A DNA stretch of 64,000 nt from Pyxicephalus adspersus (taxonomy: Eukaryota > Chordata > Amphibia > Anura > Pyxicephalidae). The notes under the pieces are model-generated. The model was given only the letters and a program-made list of their open reading frames with translations, was not told the DNA's origin and searched no databases. Shown here in pieces: positions 42,895-53,879 of this stretch. How positions within the stretch are numbered: the stretch's first letter is position 1; every line of letters starts with the position of its first letter. The stretch lies in the NCBI RefSeq assembly GCF_032062135.1, contig NC_092859.1, positions 46,463,493 to 46,527,492 on the forward strand, written 5' to 3'. A program made the translations under genes and the position numbers.

Positions 42895-44567
42895 ATCTGT
42901 TCTTAGGGAATCAGGCTCTTGGGGCGAAACAAGCATATCTTGCATATTTTGGTATTAAACTGGGGGACCAAGATAAGTATTGGGCGCCCGATAGGGTATG
43001 CAAAACCTGTAAATGTAAAGTGTCTACGTCAGTGGAAAAATGGAAAACTGATAACTTTGAAATTTGGTGTACCTATGGTATGTCGAGAGCCCAAAAGTCA
43101 TCATAACGATTATTATTTTTTGTGCTGTGAATGTAAAAGGTTTCAATAGTTACAAGAAAAACAAGTGGGAGTACCCCGATTTGGAATCAGCAAGACAACC
43201 TGTCCCGCATGGTGCTGATGTTCCAGTACCAGTGTTCAGTACACTCCCTGATATTCCTGTATCCAACATGGAGGATATACAGGGTTTGAAGTGTAATCCA
43301 GGAGTTAGCAGTGGAAACGAATTAGCATCCAGGCTAAAAGAAAAGAACTGCCTGAGACCGAAAGTTAAAATAATGGTTTATAGGAGGAGAGGTGACACTC
43401 CTACCATATTTCATTGAAGATGGAGACTTTGTGTACTGTTGTAACATCCCTGGACTACTAGCCCATATTGGAGTACCAGAATACCGAGAAGAAGACTGGC
43501 GGCTTTTCATAGTTCTACTCGAAGTTTGAAATCTGTTTTACCGCATAATGGTAACTGCTATACACCAATTCCAATCGGTCACTCAACAGAATTTAAAAAA
43601 GGGTATGAAAATATCCAAATGGTCTTACAAAAGCTTTGCTATCATGAACACCTATGGTCCATATGTGTTGATTCAACAATAGTAAACTTCTTACTTGGAC
43701 AGCAAAGTGGATACACAAAGTACCCATGTTTCATCTACTTGTGGGATAGTAGAGCAAAGCAGGATCACTGGAAAAAAGTGACATGGCCTCCAAGAGAAAT
43801 CATGAAAAAAGATGCAGCGAACATCATTAATAAACCAATGGTTGACAGAAAAATCATTCTCCCTCCACTACACATAAAGTTGGGATTATTGAAGCAATTT
43901 GTTAGAGCTCTGAACAAGGACGGTGATTGCTTCAAATACATTTGTAGATCCTTCCCTGGATTAAGTACTGAAAAAAAAAGAAGGAATCTTTGATGGACCC
44001 CAGATTCGGAAACTAATAAATGATTCAAATTTCACAAGTTACATGACTAATACTAAAGCTTCTGCCTGGCACAGCTATGTCATGGTTGTCAAGAACTACT
44101 TAGGTAACCATAAAGCACAAAATTATGAAGAACTGGTACAAAACTTGGTCTTAAACTTTAAAAATTTGAGTGCTTCTATGAGCATAAAGGTACACTATCT
44201 AACAAGGGGAGAGGTTCCATCAAGATAAAAAGGTGATGGAAGAAAGGTATCAGGGCAGATAGGATAGGCACATGATGGCAGAGTTTATCGATGACTTCTT
44301 TGTGATTAGTTCTGTAAATATACTGAATATACAGAAAATATTGACATTAAGTATTTCAAAAATGTAATTTTGTATACGTAGGCATATCTAGTTTAATTTT
44401 GCTTAATTTTCATGTTTCATTAGTTTTCTATGAGGTTATTTTTTAGGTCATTATTTCAAAAACTAGAGCCAATCTAACAAAACCAATACCATATTTGGAA
44501 TCTGTGTATCAAACATAATCTAAAATGACTTAAATCTGTTTGGCAAGAAAATGTTTGTTGACCAGTG
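42895..44567 (+). pseudogene. Unassigned DNA transposon, copy A: putative DDE transposase
   Basis: Fragments in order on the plus strand: AYLAYFGIKLGDQDKYWAPD with VCKTCK (N-terminal Cys finger), LKFGVPMVCREPKSHHNDYY, KKNKWEYPDLESA, then CCNIPGLLAHIGVPEYREED with WRLFI. A long open part (43526-43993) follows: SVLPHNGNCYTPIPIGHS, ICVDSTIVNFLLGQQSGYTK, YLWDSRA, ILPPLHIKLGLLKQF and CRSFPGLSTEK. After a shift come GIFDGPQIRKLINDSNFTSY, VVKNYLGNHKAQNYEELVQN and SMSIKVHYL. Frameshifts at about 43100, 43410-43530, 43985 and 44215 break it. It ends with 'gtttgttgaccagtg', an inverted-repeat end resembling copy B. I infer a DDE transposase. I do not recognise a named superfamily; similar 'uncharacterised' proteins are recalled from arthropods. 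Confidence 0.7.
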
Positions 44568-45061
44568 TAATATATTCCTGAATGCATTCCTATTTTTTCA
44601 ATCAACTTTATTGAGTTTTCAAGGAAAGTAGACAAACATACATAGCAAACATCAAAACGTAAAACACGGAAAACCTGTTAACCCGTAATGGCATTGGCTT
44701 CGTATGAGCATAAAATACACATCTTAGTTACAGCATATATTCTGATAAACATAGCAATAATCTGTCAAAGCCTGCATGAAACAGGATAAAACAAAGCAAC
44801 ACAAAAATACCAAAATTAACAAAAAATACTCATAAAAGCTTGGAGCATAAATAATATTCTAACAATCCTATGCCGCCTATAGTGCCATATACGGGTATAA
44901 TCATTTTTTAACAAATACAATAATAAAGAACAAAGCAGCCCAAGGAGGGGGAGGGGGGTTGGGAGGGGAGAGGGAAAGGAGAATGCACACCACACAAGGT
45001 TGGAGAAAGTATGAAAAAGCCCTTGGTACAGAGATAGAGCCCTAACAAATATACGAGAACA

Positions 45062-46291
45062 TTAAGATAGATACATTTGGAGTTGGGGGGATTCTTTAAA
45101 CCAATCCCACGTGGACCAAGCTATTTTGAATTGTTCCATTCTGTCATCATCTTCCGCCACCAGCATTTCCATATGGCAGATCTTTTCAAGTTCGGATACC
45201 CAGTCAGCTATAGCAGGAGCAACAGGCTGCCTCCACAATCTCGGGATAATAACTCTAGCTGCAGTAAGAAAATGCCGTAGGGCACCTCTTTTAATACTTT
45301 TAAGCGAGCCTGGTATCATAGATAAAAGACCCACGTTAGGAGTATTGGGTACTGTAGAATCGGAGCAGTCATTAAATATCTGAATAATCACATCCCAAAA
45401 ACGATATATCTTTGAGCATTCCCACCAGATATGAAGCATAGTCCCCCTATGCGACCAGCATCGCCAACAGCGATCCGAGTTTGTGGGAGAAATTCTATGC
45501 AGATCCACAGGACAACAATACCATCTAGACAAGATTTTATAATTAACCTCCTGGGCTTTACAAGTCAATGCCAGCTTGTGTGTGAGGGTAAATGATGTTT
45601 CCCAATCGTCTCCAGTTACGAGACCAGTCAATTCCCTCTCCCAATATCTGGTGTATATAGGGGTTATAGACTCAGGATTTTGTGTGAGTATCTCATATAA
45701 CCTTGAGACAATATGGGGAGGGCGAGCGGGTGAGCTAACTAACTGCTCGAATTCCATCAAATTTCTGTGTAGTAAAGAAGGATCAGTAAAAGAAGCTGTA
45801 AAAGACGTTAATTGCTTGTACGAAAGCCAGGACAACAGCTTACTTCTGTATGAAAGGTCTAGGGAGGATAAAGGGGGTACCCGCCCATCATGAACTATAT
45901 CCTTTAGATGGCGGTGTTCGGAGGCGGACCAAGATAAAAATTTGGCAGCCCTCAATGCCGGCGGAAACGCTGGGTTATCGAACAATGGTGTCATGGGCCC
46001 CGGTCTCGTAGACAATTTGCCCGATCTAAGGAGAATATCCCAGATACGTAATAAATCCATAGTAAGTGGAGGTATGGGGGAATTCAGCCGTAATAACGAC
46101 CGGTCCACCCATGGCAGAGACCGAAGACTCACTGGGGACAAAATTTCTTCCAGTAGCACCCATTCTTTCGACTCCCGACTGTGAAACCAGTCTGTCAGGC
46201 GCACTAAGACCGATGCCCTATAGTATGAGACAATATCAGGGGCCCCCACACCTCCTCTACATTTAGGTTTAACCAATATGCTGAATGCCAA
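45062..46291 (-). pseudogene. LINE ORF2 C-terminal domain, open over 409 codons
   Basis: The intact part begins MAFSILVKPKCRGGVGAPDI (the thumb/linker region after the polymerase). It continues through LLRIWDILLRSGKLSTRPGP and ends in WSTWDWFKESPQLQMYL. It contains the zinc knuckle typical of L1-type ORF2: CWRCWSHRGTMLHIWWEC, CX2CX8HX4C, at about 45500-45450. In active elements this domain supports RNA binding. It is the longest undamaged frame in the window, which implies a fairly young insertion, but it is separated from the polymerase by frame breaks at 46292-46436. Confidence 0.85.
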
Positions 46292-46435
46292 TCTGGGGCG
46301 CTTCTTATTCTATAGAAATTTTAAAAACAACCTATGTATTTTACGCAGATACAAAGTTGGTAAAAATATAGGAACCGTTTGGAATATGTATACCAGTCTG
46401 GGGATAATATCCATTTTTAGAGTGTTTATGTTATG

Positions 46436-47352
46436 TTATTTGTTTAGAGTGTTTATGCGCGCGAACCAGGATAGAGGCAGGGGGTCATATTTCTGAAGGT
46501 CGGATTGGATTTTACTATACGTATGGGAATAATTAAGGGAGAACAAAGCAGAAGGGTCCGATTGTATCATTATACCCAAATACTTGATGGCAGTAGGACG
46601 GATCCGAAAGGACATATTATTGTGTATAGTGGACATTTGGGTCGAGTTTAAGGTAACATTTAGAAGTTCGGATTTGGAGTAGTTTACCTTAAAATTGCTG
46701 AGTGATCCGAATTTGTCGAATTCCTTCAGTACTGAAGGTATCGTGACATGAGGGGATGTTATATAAAGGAAAGTTTATAATGGGTATCGCCTATCTTGAT
46801 CCCTTTAACATCCATATTGCGACGCAAGGCCACAGCCAAATATTCCATAACTAGGGCGTAAAGCAGTGGGGAAAGAGGACACCCCTGTCTCGTACCATTC
46901 TTGATTTGAAAAGAATCAGAAAGGGTGCCGTTATTCCGTACCTGGGCCCTGGGTGAGGAATACAATGCAGCGATTCTAGAGACCATATTGGGGCCCAGGC
47001 CTACCTGACGTAACGCTGAGTACATAAACTCCCAACAAACCGTATCAAAGGCCTTTTCAGCGTCTATGGACAGTAGGCACATAGGATTACCAGCAGACTT
47101 AGCAAATTGGGTCAGCAGAATAGTTTTAATAGTATTGTCCCTAGCTTCCCTTCCATATATAAACCCGGTTTGATCCGGATGAATCAATGAGGGCATATAA
47201 AGAGATAACCTATTGGCAATCAGCTTAGAAAAAATTTTTGCATCAACATTAATCAATGATATGGGTCTATAGTTAGAGCAAACCGTGTGGTCTTTGCCAG
47301 GCTTAAGAAGGACCGTAATATGAGCTTCCAAACTCTGTGGAGGAAACGGCAT
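46436..47352 (-). pseudogene. LINE ORF2 reverse transcriptase, catalytic motif deleted
   Basis: From 47352: SLEAHITVLLKPGKD, YRPISLINVDAKIFSKLIAN, PDQTGFIYGREARDNT, SIDAEKAFDTVCWEFMY and NGTRQGCPLSPLLYALVMEY, a clear L1-type polymerase. After GDTHYKLS the frame breaks at about 46763. It resumes in another frame as YITSPHVTIPSVLKEFDKFG and then RPTAIKYLGIMIQ (46636-46436). Compared with the sister LINE at 31900 (CALIADDVLMYIISPL), the segment holding xADD between these blocks is missing. This copy has therefore lost the polymerase active site through a deletion of roughly 20-25 bases. Confidence 0.8.
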
Positions 47353-48326
47353 ATCAATGGAAATGGAAGATTAAGGGTATGGAGTTTATATCGAGTTCCT
47401 TGTTGAATTAGGACCCCTCGAACCACCGCCTTCATAGCCTCCCATTGTAAAGGAAGGGGAGTGGGGTCTGAGACGTGGTCCCCTATAAAATTGGTGATAG
47501 CTTCTAAAACCGCCTTTGCACAAATAGAGTCCTTAAACAGGGAATCATTACACCTCCATGTCCATTCCCTAGGGCCCATTAAAGGGATCTGGAGTGAGAG
47601 GGATACTGAGGAATGATAGGACCAGGGACAAGATTCTATAGAAGTAACAAGGTTCCAATCAAGTACAGAGTGGCTCGCCAAAATATAATCAATACGGGAG
47701 TACATATTGTGTGGGTTGGAGTAAAAGGTATAATCTTTGGTGGTGGGATGCAGAGTACGCCACATATCCGTTAGTCTAAGATCGTGTAATCTAGAACGAA
47801 GGGAGTTCAACTTGGAATAGGGTATCGGGGTTTTCCCAGTGGAGGTATCAATCCGGGGATCTAGGACACAGTTCAGGTCGCCACCCACTATAATAGATCC
47901 CTCGGCGAACCCCTTTAGAGTCGCCAAGTACTGTGTAAGAGCCACAGTGGGTTGATGATTAGGGGCATAAAGAGAGGCCAGTGTAAATTTCTTATCCCAA
48001 AGAGAAATTTTAAGGAACAGAAATCTGCCCTGTGGATCAGAGCGGGAGTCCAGTATCTGGACAGGCAACGTTTTGTGAAAAGCTATAGAGACCCCCTTAG
48101 TTCTAGACTCAGGATTGGAGCTGTGATGCCAAACAGTGTAATAACGATTGCGGAGAGAGGGAATTCTAGTGGATTGAAAATGAGTCTCCTGCAAAAGTAA
48201 AATGTTCACTCTCGCTTTATGTTGAGCATATAGCACTTGAGAGCGCTTGTTCGGACTATTCAAACCCTTAACATTGAGGGTGCGGATTCTCAGAACTTGT
48301 GTTGTTTCTTTCATTGAGGACATCAA
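47253..48326 (-). pseudogene. LINE ORF2 AP-like endonuclease
   Basis: The frame opens MMSSMKETTQVLRIRTLNVK and reads on through KGLNSPNKRSQVL, ILLLQETHF, SLYAPNHQP, IIVGGDLNCVLDP, YTFYSNPHNMYSRIDYILAS and SYHSSVSLSL. These include the catalytic residues of the APE family (N in LNVKGLN, E in LLQETH, D/N in GGDLNC, the RIDYI motif and a terminal H/S region where the usual SDH reads SYHSS). The nuclease would nick the target DNA for target-primed reverse transcription. The reading frame runs out after RGVLIQQGTRYKLHTL, where a large part of the linker before the polymerase is missing. The last residues of this frame are out-of-frame RT sequence. Confidence 0.85.
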
Positions 48327-48329
48327 GGG

Positions 48330-49200
48330 AAGCGGGCCAGGGAAGGGGCACCAGACGGACGAAGCGGGCTAAACCTCGACCGTGGGGTGAAAAGCTGGAG
48401 CGGGATCCCAAAGATCCCAAATCACCGCCTAGTTAGGCAGTGGGCCTATGTGGGGGAAGTGTCTGTGTGCAGCGGGGGGAGGCAAACAGACAGGCGACAA
48501 ACATAACACCCTGTCCCACCTGGGGGACCTACAAAATCAAAAACAACTTAGAGAATAAGTGATCCCTGGGCATTCGCCCCGAGGTAATAAACAGTCCCAT
48601 AATCGGGATAACTAAGGTGTAAAGCATATATCAAAAGACATCAACACAAGATAAGCAGTTTACTAAATTCCTGCCAAATAATCAGATGAAGTAGGGATAC
48701 AACATCCCAGGTCCCAAAATAGGGCCAACTAGGGAGGCGAGGGCAGTATAGCTCGTGCGCACCCCAGTGGGCCCTAGATATATTTAACCACAGGATCTAG
48801 AGGGCATTCAAGAATAACGATCCAACTAACAGCACAACCTGCAGCAATAAACACTAGAGAAATAACACTCAATATAGCGACCAGTCCATGAAATGTCCCA
48901 CCGTGGAAGAATAACGTCTTGCGCAGGGTTGAATGTAGTCCGTTTATGCTTGGCAGCATAGGCAAGGCTCCAATCAGAAGCAAGTTGTTCTCTCGGACAG
49001 GCACGGTGTGTGGTAAAACAAGTTGAGGTCAGAGGAGTGCCGGTGGTGTTTAGTGGCCCAAGAAACACAGAAAAAATTAGGATGGCAGACATGAATTCCA
49101 GAAATGATGTTGAAGGCAGCCAGAGATCCAAAAAAAAAAAAAAAATGGGCTTGTAAGGCATCCTAAGAAATACGAAAAGAAAGATTTTGATGGCATGTAA
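48330..49200 (-). other. LINE spacer between ORF1 and ORF2
   Basis: About 870 bases with no homologous protein motif, lying between the ORF1 stop and the ORF2 start. Open frames within it (for example 49004-48774) show no recognisable domain. Such a long inter-ORF region is unusual for mammalian L1, but I cannot judge it for this frog family. Confidence 0.5.
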
Positions 49201-49209
49201 AGATCCAAT

Positions 49210-50170
49210 AAAAATTGTTGGCGATGTTGATTCAACTGGCTAGGTCGTGGAAGGAGGAGGAGCCATTTCCAAGGTGCTTGGAGAACTATCAGGCGGAGGT
49301 CGTGAAGGAACTTGTGATGGCACTGGTTTGCTGCTGAGTAGTGAAGTCGCTGTAGGCCATTCCGGCAATATGATATCGGGAAGGTGTAGATCCTGTACAA
49401 TGTGAGGTACCGTATTTTTCGCCGTATAAGACGCTCCGGAATATAAGACGCACCCAATTTTAAAGGAGGAAAATCTAGAAAAAAAGATTCTGAAAGATTA
49501 TTCCCCTTCTGATCACTCATGTGCCATTCATACCGGTATTCCCCTTCTGATCACTCATGTGCCATTCAAATTCCCTTTCTGATCACTCTGTACCTTTCAA
49601 ATTCCCTTTCTGATCACTCTGTCATTCAAACTCCCCTTCTGATCACTCTGTCATTCAAATTCCCCTTCTGATCACTCTGTGCTTTTTTTCTATTGTACGG
49701 CAGTTAGGACAGGGAACAGCAGGTGGCGCTGTGCCGGCTTCTTTCGCTTTGCTTTACAGACAGGAGAAAACACGATGCTGGCAGAGGAGAGAAGAGAGAC
49801 ACGCTGCTGCAGAGACACACGCAGGATCGGGTATCGGGTGAGTATAATATTTTAATTATTTTTTTTAACACATTTGTCGTATAGGACGCACTAACTTTTC
49901 CCCCTCAGTTTTGGGGAAGAAAAAGTGCGTCTTATATGGCAAAAAATACGGTAGGTCAAATGGCTCACGAAGAACAAGGGTTCTGTCTCCAGATCTAATG
50001 ATGAGATGGAAGGGGAATCCCCATCTATTTGGGAAGTTCCGTTCGCGAAGAACTGTTAAAAGCGGTTTAAGAGCCCTGCGGAGGTCCAAAGTATGTTTAG
50101 AGAGATCAGGTAGCAGCTGTATCTGCGCCCCAGCGTAGTCAATATTTGTACATTCTCTGACTTTTTTCAT
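49210..50170 (-). pseudogene. LINE ORF1 C-terminal domain, split by a MITE
   Basis: The part at 50170-49954 reads MKKVRECTNIDYAGAQIQLL, PDLSKHTLDLRRALKPLL and RWGFPFHLIIRSGDRTLVL. This is the C-terminal RNA-binding domain of L1-type ORF1 protein (Transposase_22 family), which coats LINE RNA as a trimer. The coding sequence breaks at FDL, where a 542-bp MITE lies. On its other side (49407 downward) the frame continues PHIVQDLHLPDIILPEWP and ends PPPSTT near 49240. Removing the MITE and one TA joins the two exactly in frame. The N-terminal coiled coil is missing. Confidence 0.82.
49410..49951. mobile_element. TA-flanked MITE 1 (CCGTATTTTTCGCCGTATAA family), 542 bp
   Basis: The left end CCGTATTTTTCGCCGTATAA is mirrored by 'cttatatggcaaaaaatacgg' on the right, with TA on both sides (49408-49409 and 49952-49953). 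It interrupts LINE ORF1 in codon CTA, so the TA duplication is independently supported by the host frame. The interior includes a short tandem repeat (49500-49682) of 'ccccttctgatcactc'-type units. It is non-coding. The TA target suggests a Tc1/mariner-like source; that is inference. Confidence 0.87.
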
Positions 50171-50320
50171 GATATCTTCCTTGGTTCTGAAAAAATGAAT
50201 CCGACAAATAACATCTCTAGGGCGTTCTATGGATCCGGTCTATCTCTATATCAACATCAGATGGAACAGCGAGAAGCTTAGCAAAAATAGAGTAGGCCGC
50301 AGTGGCCTTCAAATTGTTCT

Positions 50321-51052
50321 AAAAAATTTTTTTAGATGTGTCTGGATAAACTAAAGTGTTTTAAATTGTGCAAAATACTAATAATTAAATATACATAATT
50401 AATTATTTAATTTTAAATTGAATATGCTGTACAATGTTGTACACAAATACAACGAAATAATAAATGTATAGTACTGCATTAAAGTATACTGAAGTTAAAA
50501 ACCATTACATTGCAGGAGATGTTTAAACCTTAAAACATGCACTCTTTGCATTTTAGCTAGATTAGCCAAAAGATGCAAGTAGGGAATTTACTACCTAATT
50601 TGTCAAAAGAAGAAAGCTAAGTGCAACTGCAAATCAATACTTTAGAGACAATCATGCTTTAAGCACAATCTGGAAAGCTTTTTAAAACCTATTATCTCTG
50701 TAGACTGGCTGTAATGCTGATCTCATTTTCATATGGACAGCATTTGTATTGTGTATTGGTGTGTTCAGTGTGTGCTGCTAAACTATTAACCACAATAACA
50801 TTCTTAAAATCACAAAATTATTCCATTTAATGTAGTTTTTTTTTCACTGGGAGCACAATCTGAGTTTTATAAACTAAGGTAAAAGTTAATACCTAAAATG
50901 ACCAGGGTAGTTTTTTTGTACATAATTTTCTTATAAAATCTAGTGCAGGGAATTCAATATACGAATTGGTATACATTGGTGTATATATAGTGCAAGCAGC
51001 AAGACACATTCACCAGGCATCGGCAGAAACAGGCAATATGGTCAGTGAATTT
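50321..51052. other. AT-rich spacer
   Basis: About 730 bases with no gene or repeat end recognised, apart from AT tracts at 50380-50470. Confidence 0.35.
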
Positions 51053-51517
51053 CCGTATTTTCCGCTCCAAAAGTGGGGGGAAAATGTCTGTGCGTCTTTT
51101 GGAGCGAATATTGCCGCACAGCAAGCCCTAGCTGCAGTACCTTCAGCAGCCACCGGGTTGCAGAGTTTACAGGTGCACCACGTGTGTATGTGTGTGATGG
51201 CAATTCAGCAGCAAGACAGAGAAGCCCGGCGTGCAGAGCCCAGTCACCGCTCAGAGGCCTGACACCGGACACACAGGACAGGGTGACACAAATGTGTCAT
51301 GGAGAGGAGACGAGACATTCATGGGGCTGCTCAGTGCAGGGGGACATAGCAGGCAATGCTTACACAGGAGGGGGCTGTAATGATAGGACATGTTCCATGT
51401 AGAAGGGTAGAGACCTGCATAGTATAGTACTGGTTCAGAATATTTTTTTCTTGTTTTACTCTAGTAAACAAAGGTGCTCCTTATGGTCAGGTTCGTCTCA
51501 TAGTGCAAAAAATATGG
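51053..51517. mobile_element. TA-flanked MITE 2 of the CCGTATTTT family, diverged
   Basis: The left end CCGTATTTTCCGCTCCAAAA and the right end 'gtctcatagtgcaaaaaatatgg' followed by TA (51518-51519) place it in the same family as 49410-49951 and 54559-55071. The left TA is mutated to TT. The interior (51090-51400) is GC-richer with open frames on both strands that show no known motif. Confidence 0.65.
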
Positions 51518-51983
51518 TAATTTTTTTTAGACTGTTGTTAATTTGCAAATTGTCCCAAAAACTCTAAACAGGTAAAACAAAAAGCCAGCAAAATGATCAT
51601 CCTGCTCCTAGCTTCATCACTTTGTAGCACTGCCTGAACTATGCAAACAAAAATAACATCCGCAGTCATGGAAAAGACAGCACAACTTACAGCAGTAAGT
51701 TTTTCCACTGTATCACAGAGCTCATTTTGCTCATTCACAGACTTGAAATCAGAATTTAGCATTCCTTATCCCTGCTAAACTAAATGTCCCACCTGTGTGT
51801 CCCCAACTGGATGTCAGGGAACCTGCCCAACTCTTCCCTGACAAGCTCCATGACCCTAAGCTGGTTTTCTATTTTGACAATACCTAATGGCTAAAACAAT
51901 CCTATCTTTTCCTGGAATCATACATATTGTACAATATACATAATAGAGACATACTTTCCCTAAAAAGTATCACAAGTTAATTA
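51518..51983. other. Spacer before transposon copy B
   Basis: No gene or repeat recognised. It ends with the TTA (51981-51983) that is the probable target duplication of copy B. Confidence 0.35.
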
Positions 51984-53738
51984 CACTGGGGAACGCAGTT
52001 TTTGTTGATTTAGATCTTACACCTGTTTTTTATTAATTTTTGGGTGGTGAATCCAGAAATGACCCCATTTTTTTGCTTTCACATCCAGTTTTTATGATAC
52101 AGGGTACCCTCCATTTTTGTCAAAAAACATACCAATTTTACATACAATTTAAAAGTAATGAAATAATAACTTGAATGTACTGTTTATTTATATTTCTTTT
52201 GTTCATACATTTTTTTACAGTAAAACATTTAAAAATAAATCTGGTAAGTGGTAAAAATGTATGCTGATAGCTTTTCCTGGAGTGTTCAGTGTTAGGACAA
52301 TCCCACCAGATGCTTCAACAATAGTCAGCCATTATACTTTATGTACATCATATCTACCCTGATACTGTCCTTCCATGTCCTTCAAATCTTGGTGGAATTG
52401 TTCACCTTGCACATCACTGACTGCACCAAGGTTTTCTGGGAAGTTAGCCTCTCACAAGCTCTGCTGTCCCACATGCACAGATAACAGGGACACTTTGTAT
52501 ATCCACGTTGCTAACCAAGAAGGAAGCATACTATTTTAAGGTCAACACAGATGACCCAATTGTATTGGTGATATTGCAACAACTCAATGACTCTCTTTAT
52601 GTCTGCATATTCTTCACAAAGGGAAACTGAATAGCCATTTGGGACTGACCCAAATATTTTGCCATTGTGAAGTTGGAAACACTTTAGGCTTCCCTTTGAG
52701 CTATCGATGAATAGTCGCCATTCAGTTGAGGTATAGATTGGAATTCCCAATTCCTCCATTAAACCAGGAATGTTATGGCAATACACAAAGCCCCTGTCAG
52801 TTCTAAAGTACTGCAGAAATGCAATTTCTCAGGTTCGAAAGTACGATACCTTCTTTTCTTTTTCAAGTAAATTTTTCTCATGCAGTCTCGATGCTAGGAG
52901 TTCTGAAGCCTTCTTTAATAGTTCTAAATCACGAGCCAAATCACTCAACTCATGCTGATCAAATCCCTTATGAACAGAGTCCTCTTCAATTTCAAACTCT
53001 TCATCATTCTTGTCACCCAGTTCATTACCATAATCATGTTCTTCAAGAGAGGGTAGTATAACGAAAACCCACACTGGGATTTCATCTGAATGAGCCACTG
53101 GGTGTATAGCCGATGGTAGACTAGGATACTCTGTTACATTTATTTTTCTTGTCATATTCTGAAGTTTTCACTATACAAAAGTAACTGTCATTGAAATGAT
53201 CTCCTGGCTCTCGCCAAACTATAGGTATACCAAATAGCACCTTATCACGAGTTCCCTTTGTCCACATCAGTAAACCCTCGACACACTGTTTACACACCTT
53301 ATGAGGGGCCCAAGACTTATCTCGATCACCAAGTTTAAATTTGAAACATGCCAAATAGGCTTGCTCTAAAAATGTGCTGGTGTTCGCCCTTTGACTGGGA
53401 ATAGTGAAACAGCCACAGATATAACAAAATGAATCAGGCACTTACAACGAGAAACAGCCAGAGCCAAACATGATCCGAAAGAAAGGAAATACGTGTGTAT
53501 GTAGAAAAATAATTTTTGCTTATTCACAGGTCAACCTCTGACCACACTGTCTTGCGTGTAAATGAATAGCCTATACAAATCCATGCTACAGTTATCGCAT
53601 TAATATAAGCTGTAGAGAAAAAACCTGACGTGATAGAAGAAAACTAACTGCACTTTCAGAATCAGCATACCTATTTTAGTGTAAATAAGCTTAAAAATTG
53701 AAGTGAACAAAAAATGTGTTTAAAATTGTTCCCCAGTG
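51984..53738 (-). mobile_element. Unassigned DNA transposon, copy B, both ends present
   Basis: Ends are CACTGGGGAACGCAG on the left and the inverse of CACTGGGGAACAATT on the right: 11 identical terminal bases, then similar T-rich stretches with TTTTTGTT. TTA occurs immediately outside both ends (51981-51983 and 53739-53741). At 1755 bp it is shorter than its coding content requires, because part of the transposase gene is deleted. CACTG ends with a 3-bp duplication resemble CMC/EnSpm-type elements, but the encoded protein does not look like the known CACTA transposase to me. Confidence 0.75.
52340..53441 (-). pseudogene. Putative DDE transposase of copy B, internally deleted
   Basis: From 53441: MPDSFCYICGCFTIPSQR, then AYLACFKFKLGDRDKSWAPH with VCKQC (a C2..C2 finger somewhat like a ZAD fold), FGIPIVWREPGDHFNDSYFC, then a frameshift near 53150. 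Next are an acidic hinge (52829-53155) and a third frame, CHNIPGLMEELGIPIYTSTE with WRLFIDSSKGSLK, HNGKIFGSVPNGYS and WVICVDLKIVCFLLG. A stop and CxxCMWDSRA follow. The expected LPPLHIKLGL part is absent. The tail reads LGAVSDVQGEQFHQDLKDME near 52440-52380. I propose D (RLFID, about 52705), D (ICVDLK, about 52543) and E (QGEQFHQD) as the catalytic set. Confidence 0.65.
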
Positions 53739-53741
53739 TTA

Positions 53742-53879
53742 TCTGTGAGGTAATGTTGCCAGTTTGTTTTAGTTCAGCTCATATACCAGGTATATGACAA
53801 TGTTTTTATGTGTTAAGTGATTTTTTTTCAACACTATACTATACTGTACATGTGCATTATATTAAAATAAATGTAACAA
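53742..53879. other. Short spacer
   Basis: About 140 bases between transposon copy B and the LINE remnant; no feature. Confidence 0.35.

Larger units (their letters stand above)
44592..50320 (-). mobile_element. L1/Tx1-type LINE, 5' truncated within ORF1
   Basis: A single minus-strand LINE with ORF1 C-terminus (50170-49210, split by a MITE), a spacer (49200-48330), ORF2 endonuclease, reverse transcriptase and C-terminus (48326-45062), and a 3' untranslated region to 44592. The 3' end 'caatcaactttattgagttt' in plus orientation resembles that of the LINE at 30125, which suggests related families. The left border is a short T run (a poly-A tail on the minus strand). Copy A of the unassigned transposon ends 25 bases further left. 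The 5' break is at about 50320. Confidence 0.85.

Noticed and set aside
45077..46266. Plus-strand open frames opposite the LINE C-terminus
   Set aside because: Shadows of the 409-codon ORF2 frame, which carries the zinc knuckle.
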